This document shows positions 58,590 to 64,000 of a stretch of 64,000 bases of DNA, in pieces (the stretch's first letter is position 1; every line of letters starts with the position of its first letter). The translations under genes and the position numbers were made by a program. The stretch is from Terebella lapidaria. Lineage: Eukaryota > Annelida > Polychaeta > Terebellida > Terebellidae. The notes under the pieces were generated by a model. It was not told where the DNA came from and made no database searches. It saw only the letters and a list, made by a program, of their open reading frames with translations. Where the stretch lies: assembly GCA_949152475.1 (NCBI GenBank), contig OX424561.1:124001-188000 (forward strand), given 5' to 3'.

Positions 58590-59790
58590 TATGCTCTGAT
58601 GTATAGTGCTAGAAACTTGGTATAAAATTGCCGATTGACTCTCAGGTGAAGGATGCCAAGTTAAAGAACGATGACATTTAGCATCGCAAGAATAAAAAAA
58701 CGGTGTAAACAAGTTAGAAAAATCAGAGTATAATTTGCAGGAACTACACATCTATTCATTTTAATACGCCCACACGTATTAATCAAATCCTGCCACCTGT
58801 TTGTGAGTATTTAAAGGGAGTTGAAAATCGTTTTTGTGCATCTTTCATGATAGGTTGTTATGCAGTAATTAACAGTTCATCATGAAGTAAATCAACTACA
58901 CTCTGTGGACTATATATGTGGGTGTGCTCCTTGTTCAATCATCATATATTTGAATGCACGGATAAAAATTGGAAAACTTCGCCGACAACTCTAAGTTTTC
59001 TGATTCCAAGCCCTCACTTGAGTCTAAAATTAAAACGTACAAAACCTTTTTTAAAATCCTAGTAGGGTATATTTCGTATGGAGGGTAAAAAAAATGTATG
59101 GCCCATATTATGTCCGTACAATTTTCACCTCCCATACTGAAATTACCCCCAATGAGTATTATTCTAGCAGGGTAAATATAGCATGGAGAGTGAAAAAGAT
59201 AGGGATCAGGTGTAATTACTCCCATTACTTGGGTATAATTCTAGTACGGTAAATTTAGTATGGAGGGTAAAAAATGTATGGCCCATATCAGTACAATTTT
59301 TACCCGCCATACTTAATAAACTCCATACTTGAATATTATTCTTCAAAAGTAAATATAGTATGGAGGGTTAAAATGTATGGCTATAATAACACATGTTCGT
59401 CATGTTATATTCTGCTCTGATCAACTCGCCGGTTGACAGCGGGGGTAATGATTGTATGGCAGTATTTTCAGCACGCATCGCCGCATACTAAAATACCCAC
59501 TGTTTGATACCCACCGTTTGCGCATGTGTGAAAATCACAGGTCAGTAAAAATTGTGCAGGGGTAAAAAATGTACGTGATATCGGGTTTTCTGCCATGTTT
59601 TCTAAAACTATTGCGTTATACCTGTTGAACTCATGTGTTTACTTGGACTAACAAATCCTAATGAAATCATACTAAGTATAGGTGCATTAAGTGCGTACAA
59701 AAGTCATTGGCGAAAATTATCAATTTACTGGCAAATCTAAAGTTTGGTCTGAATATTTCATTATACACTAAAGCATTGTTTGTTTTTTGA
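58590..59790. repeat. Right arm of the inverted repeat plus a ~110-bp diverged repeat
   Basis: 58660-58720 and 59684-59786 are inverse to 56783-56990. Between them, three to four diverged units carry GTATGGAGGGTAAAAAATGT and GGCCCATA, with ACAATTTTCACCTCCCATAC in alternate orientation at about 59060, 59260 and 59355. I do not recognise the family. Confidence 0.5.
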
Positions 59791-60164
59791 TCGAATTGTG
59801 CTGATACTGGTTAATATACTTGGAATTTGGACGACAGTGAGAGACTAACATTCGAATGGGGCGATAACAGGAATACCTGTAGGGGAGACCGGGGCAGATT
59901 GAAAGACAATTGTTTTGTCTCGTCAGGAAAAGTGTAGTTTGATAATATAGTTAAAAGGTTCATATGATAAAACAGGTCTCCCCGTGCACTACACTTCATG
60001 TCAATGGTATGGCTAATGAAAGAATAATTGGCCCAATTATCATATCCTGCGCTTTCTTCTATATTCAATAAGGATGGAAAAAGGTGACAGACGGATTAAA
60101 TGGCATTCATTTAGTGGGCGAGTAGCTTTAAGGCGCAGTGTATGATATTTGGGCCATATAATTA
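59791..60164. other. Intergenic sequence, nothing recognised
   Basis: About 370 bp before the next LTR. No feature seen. Confidence 0.5.
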
Positions 60165-60879
60165 TGTGGCGATTTTGCCCAAAGATCGAGGCAGGTGTCT
60201 TTGCTAAACACTAACCAGTTTTTCAGCCTATTTTTGGACGCTTCTGCTCGAAGCACGCGTTGCTCCGGCAACGCCCTCTAATCCTCTCTCGCCCAGTAAA
60301 CTATAACAATGGTTTGACCTAGATCTCCTTCATGTCTCGTGTGCTGGGATATATATACTCTGGCACCGTTTCGATCTGGGAAGTTGTCTCAGAGCAAGGC
60401 GAGAGAGACGACGGGGAGCTCAGCCATGAGATCTACGTCCTCGATCCGTGGCTAAGGCCCTCACAGGCCCTGGGGACGACTTCAATAGGGGGCCCGGGCT
60501 GGGGTAGACCTTGATGACTCGGGGGCGCACTCCCTCTGGATCACCGGTCTTCTCCACCCGGGATGGTGCGACACAGGCTCTGGCAGACTGTCGGGCTGTC
60601 CGGGGTTCCATCCCCGAGGCGGACCGTGGCGAGTCAAGCCTTACAGTTAACACCACGGTGATGATCCTGTATCTGAGTGGTGTCCGCATGTTTGGGCTCG
60701 TTGGGCGGGCTGCTACCTGGTTAATGTTCTGATGATAGAGTAATGACTGCGCCTGCAGTGACCCTCGGTGAGCGGACTTCTGCGAGGATCTGAGGATAGC
60801 GGGTGTGCATCCGCGATGACATGTGGTGAGAGGACTTTCCTCGAGGATCCCAGATAGCAGAGGACGTTAAAACTTTACA
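60165..60879 (+). mobile_element. 5' LTR of the right-hand Gypsy copy
   Basis: 715 bp from TGTGGCGATTTTGCCC to CTTTACA, with a TATATATA box at about 60350. It is followed by a primer-binding site after one base. This complete LTR defines the ends used for the solo LTR at 52328-53053. Confidence 0.85.
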
Positions 60880-60880
60880 T

Positions 60881-60893
60881 TGGTGCCGTGACC
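60881..60893 (+). promoter_or_regulatory. Primer-binding site, probably tRNA-His
   Basis: TGGTGCCGTGACC begins one base after the LTR. The first 12 bases are complementary to the 3' end of animal tRNA-His including CCA (known tRNA-His ends in GTCACGGCA-CCA). The match stops after 12 bases. Retroelement reverse transcription starts from such a site. Confidence 0.75.
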
Positions 60894-60996
60894 AGGTTCA
60901 GTCCGACGGCGTTTCATTGCAGCCTACTGTCGCAATGTTTTGCTCCCTCGTCCCCGGGGACCTCTTGCCTCCCCAGGGACAGCTTTGAAAGACGCA

Positions 60997-62505
60997 ATGA
61001 GCGATAAAGAGAAAGAGAAAGTCAATGAGAAAGGTAGTCCGATTTCCAGCCGGACGCGGTCGCAAGACGACCGTGGATCGCACCAGCGCGAGTCTGGCGG
61101 AGATCAGAGGCGTCCGGATGACCCCACAGACAAGACTCAGTCTGCGGAGGTAACTCTGGCGTCCGCGACTCCGTCTTCGGACGTGGAGTCGGGCCCTGTG
61201 GGGCCGCGACATCCGTTGCCCCCGAGGCCTGGCCTCGACGAAAGGCGCGGTGGGCGAAGCTGGAAACGGCTTCACTCCGCGCTAGCCCTTGTCCGGACGA
61301 CCACATCGACCGGCGCTCTTCCGCGGGACGTCTCCGGACGTCCGGAATCGAATGCCAGTCACTGCGGTTGGCCCCGGACAGATGGACCAACAGTTCCGGC
61401 TGCCAAACCCAGCTGGGTGGATTCCCTCGAGAGCCCCCAGTTCGGATGCCGGACGGTCCATGCAGGGCATAATGGACCAGCTCATGAACCCCTTAGCTGA
61501 GCTGGCTCCTTTGGGGCGCTATGACCGCGCCCGGTCGCCTCATCAGAGACGACCAGATTGGCGGAACCGCTCGCCCTCCCCGAATTCATTGAGCATTTCA
61601 GGACCAATATCGATGAGGGAGCAGCGGCTGATTTCCATCGCGCTTGACCAGTACAAGCGGAATCAGCCTGCTTTGAGCATCGATCCCACGATCCCCTATA
61701 GTCCGGGGATGACTGGGCCAGTGGCCCCTCCCCCAGTCCTACCAGTCTGCAGACGCCGGTGGTCTCAGCAATGGGATTCGCGCCTGCTCCGCGACTTGGA
61801 GGCACCGCGCTGGCTACCGCTTCGACCGTTCCTACGGCCGGAGTGTCCGCCGCGTGGTCAGCTTATCCTGGCAGTCAGGGTGTGTCGGGCATGCAGTGGC
61901 AACCGGTGGCTCCGGCCCCTAGCTAGGTCAGCTATGCCGCCCCGTCTGGAACCTACCCAGTAGGATCGACGGGAGTCCCAACCGCACCAAGTCAGGGTGG
62001 GCAATTTGTGGGTATGTATCCGGCGGCGAGCGTGAGCTTCCCAGCTCCCATGCCCGCGGCGTATGGGTCCGCTCTGATGGACTCTGCCGCGGGAGCAGGA
62101 AGCGCACGGACTCTGCCGTCTTATACTGCCGACCACGGAGCTGGATCCGCCAACCGGGCGCGCTCTCTGCGCGACCGGATGCCAGACCAGACGTCTTGGC
62201 AGAAAAAGTTTAACGAGGATAATGCCGATCTGGAGGAGTACTTAATCCAGGTATGGCGGACGGCGGTATATGAAGGATGGACCCAGGAGGAAGCTGGGCA
62301 CATCCTCTCGGGGAGAAACATCCGCCTGTTCGTCGTCAGTGTGAACAGCAAGCGAAGTTGCTGGGCAACCTCGCCGAACGTAGCCGTCCCCACCGGCAGA
62401 CACTGCATGACTCGGAGGGCCTTTCCTCCCAGGCCTGATCCGCGCTGGAGAAATTCCTCCTTCTCGGTCTGGTCCTCCGGGACAACAGAACCGTCCTTCG
62501 CGTGA
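60997..62505 (+). pseudogene. Gypsy gag, frameshifted
   Basis: The ATG at 60997 gives MSDKEKEKVNEKGSPISSRT, a charged Lys/Glu/Arg N-terminus present only in this copy. The region homologous to the other gag (RNRMPVTAVGPGQMDQQFRL, GIMDQLMNPLAELAPLGRYD) is in a second frame from about 61320. A further frame change occurs near 61.73 kb and a TAG at 61.92 kb. The capsid-like DQTSWQKKFNEDNADLEEYL is near 62190. Compared with the other copy, the capsid C-terminal part seems deleted after 62340. Confidence 0.7.
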
Positions 62506-62580
62506 GGAAAACTGAAACCGGACATGGTGGTGACCAACACTAAGTCCAGGGACAGTTGTTCTGTGGCGTCTAAGGCTGCC

Positions 62581-63302
62581 CCCTCTGCGGATAAGCCGGA
62601 CGACCCTCAAGTAGGTATAACTTCTCCGGAAGTGGTCCTTGAGGATCCATCTAGCTCCTCCGCAGCCGAGGCAGATAACGAGGACTCCTTGCTGAGCCCA
62701 GTGCTCTGGGTGATTCCGATCATCCAACATGCGCACTGGTGAGGGACCCCTGCTGGTACCTGCCGCTGTCTTTCAGATGGGAGCCGGTCCGGTTCCTCGT
62801 AAACTCTGGCTCGAAAGGTTACCATTGTAGCCACGGGAACTTTTGAGCGCGAGCCAGCGCATGGCGGTGTCCTCTCGCAGATCGTGGACGGGCAAGAGCG
62901 GGTAGTAGCTTATGCGAGAGTGGTTCTAAGCCGCTCTCAAATGAACTACTGCACCACTCACCGCGAGCTGCTCGCGGTGGTTACGAGGACCGAGCGTTTC
63001 CGGCACTATTCCGGCACTATCCCCCTCTGCGGATAAGCCGGACGACCCTCAAGTAGGTATAACTTCTCCGGAAGTGGTCCTTGAGGATCCATCTAGCTCC
63101 TCCGCAGCCGAGGCAGATAACGAGGACTCCTTGCTGAGCCCAGTGCTCTGGGTGATTCCGATCATCCAACATGCGCACTGGTGAGGGACCCCTGCTGGTA
63201 CCTGCCGCTGTCTTTCAGATGGGAGCCGGTCCGGTTCCTCGTAAACTCTGGCTCGAAAGGTTACCATTGTAGCCACGGGAACTTTTGAGCGCGAGCCAGC
63301 GC
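62581..63302 (+). repeat. 282-bp direct duplication flanking an RNase H fragment
   Basis: Bases 62579-62860 recur at 63021-63302 (offset 442 bp) without visible difference; both begin near CCCTCTGCGGATAAGCCGGA and end GAGCCAGCGC. Between them, 62861-63020 reads as RNase H (LSQIVDGQERVVAYA, THRELLAVV), which belongs more than 1.5 kb further along in the intact order. The duplicated part covers the protease N-terminal region, in which the active-site triplet is changed (N-S-G) and the frame is broken. Confidence 0.9.
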
Positions 63303-63313
63303 TCCGCGACATC

Positions 63314-63943
63314 GTGTTACGGGATTTCGGACGTTACACGCTCCACGGGGCGGGTAACAACAGCATCCGTATCCACGGTATCATCGATCTGCCTATTACT
63401 CTTGGATACAAGATATACATAACAGAGGCAATCGTTGCGGATACCGGAGCATCCGGGATCATCGGGATGAACTTTCTCCGGATCCACCGGGTGAGCGCCA
63501 ACTTCAGCTCCGGCGAACTCCGGATGGGAGAGGACACACATTTCCTCTTCCGCGCGGGTCCGACCCGTTCGTTCCAACTGCGGGCGGCGCACACAACCAT
63601 TGTGACGCCTTTGAGCGAGATGATCATTGAGGTGAGGCCGCGGCGTCCGCGCATGCCCCTTGATGGTCGTCCGTGTATAGTTCAACCGGTGAGCAATTTT
63701 GCCCGAGGAACGGGACTCATGCTGGGTGGGGCTCTGGTCAAGTCCGACACCCGCGCGATGCCTATCCTCGTGGTGAATCCCACGGATGCTCCTGTTGTCC
63801 TGCGATGTGGCTGTGTGGCAGCTACTGCTACATTCGCGTCGTCTAGCTGGGTTATCCCTGACGACCTTGTGTGTCGTGCTGCTTGCACGGCAGCGGTCGC
63901 CGGGGATGATCCGTTCACCCTGCCAGACCATCTGGAATCTTGA
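63314..63943 (+). pseudogene. Gypsy protease C-terminal part and protease-RT connector
   Basis: The frame reads IHGIIDLPITLGYKIYITEA, ADTGASGIIGMNFLRIH, and the connector ARGTGLMLGGALVKSDTRAM to DDPFTLPDHLES. A TGA after LES stops it where the other copy continues into the RT domain. It keeps the segment (GEDTHFLFRAGPTRSFQLRA) that is deleted from the 54.8-kb copy. Confidence 0.75.
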
Positions 63944-64000
63944 GTTCCGAAGGACCGGCTGGATGAAGATCAACGTCAAGCTCTCCGCAAGCTGCTCCGG

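Larger units (their letters stand above)
60165..64000 (+). mobile_element. Ty3/Gypsy copy, partial (runs off the right edge), rearranged
   Basis: Order: LTR, primer-binding site, gag, then a protease region rearranged by a 282-bp direct duplication with an RNase H fragment between the copies, then the protease C-terminal part and the start of RT at the edge. The gag and protease sequence is close to the copy at 53-56 kb, so both belong to one family. Confidence 0.85.

Overview
This window is animal nuclear DNA, most likely from a marine invertebrate. The evidence is one conserved metazoan gene split into short exons with good GT/AG sites, intron sizes up to several kb, and introns packed with non-autonomous transposons, minisatellites, a DIRS-type element and Ty3/Gypsy elements. 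I cannot name the species. The many Helentron/HINE-like elements with tandem cores resemble those described in molluscs and other invertebrates, but that is only suggestive.

The only host gene I can support is a MARK/PAR-1 serine/threonine kinase on the minus strand. It starts at 51334 and runs off the left edge of the window. I placed 16 coding exons, two of them alternatives to each other. All splice phases agree, giving about 535 residues in order: N-terminal leader, complete kinase domain (glycine loop, VAIK lysine, HRD, DFG, LDTFCGS activation loop, APE), common linker, UBA domain and the first part of the Ser/Pro-rich spacer. The C-terminal KA1 domain would lie to the left of base 1. 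The linker between kinase and UBA is encoded by two tandem exons (35502-35601 and 34733-34829). They have the same phases and differ in sequence. Splicing in both would shift the frame and hit a stop, so they should be mutually exclusive.

Layout, left to right. 0-9.4 kb: spacer exons 15, 14 and 13, a 37-bp minisatellite, a hAT-type MITE, a 22-bp minisatellite that overlaps the exon 14 splice donor, and HINE-like elements. 9.8-13.7 kb: about 98 copies of a 39-bp CT-rich minisatellite. 15.4-17.9 kb: about 52 copies of a 48-bp G-rich minisatellite, each able in principle to form a G-quadruplex. 18-21.3 kb: a nested HINE pair. 21.6 kb: UBA exon. 22.1-34.35 kb: a Russian-doll stack of HINE-like elements from three families, containing a near-perfect 2.4-kb tandem duplication and arrays of a 130-140 bp core rich in AGGTCA nuclear-receptor half-sites. 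34.7-42.6 kb: linker and kinase exons with more HINE copies. 43.1-48.4 kb: a DIRS-like element (inverted terminal repeats, internal complementary region, gag, tyrosine recombinase, but no reverse transcriptase) sitting inside a hAT-like element. 48.6-51.3 kb: N-terminal kinase exons. 52.3-64 kb: a solo LTR and two broken Ty3/Gypsy copies, separated by inverted repeats and another HINE-like copy.

Four different repeat families share one plan: a palindrome near the 5' end followed by a short motif, and a 3' hairpin whose outer arm is the inverse of that motif. This shared plan, the nested stack, the RT-less DIRS element, the mutually exclusive MARK exons and the splice-site-derived minisatellite are the points most worth checking.
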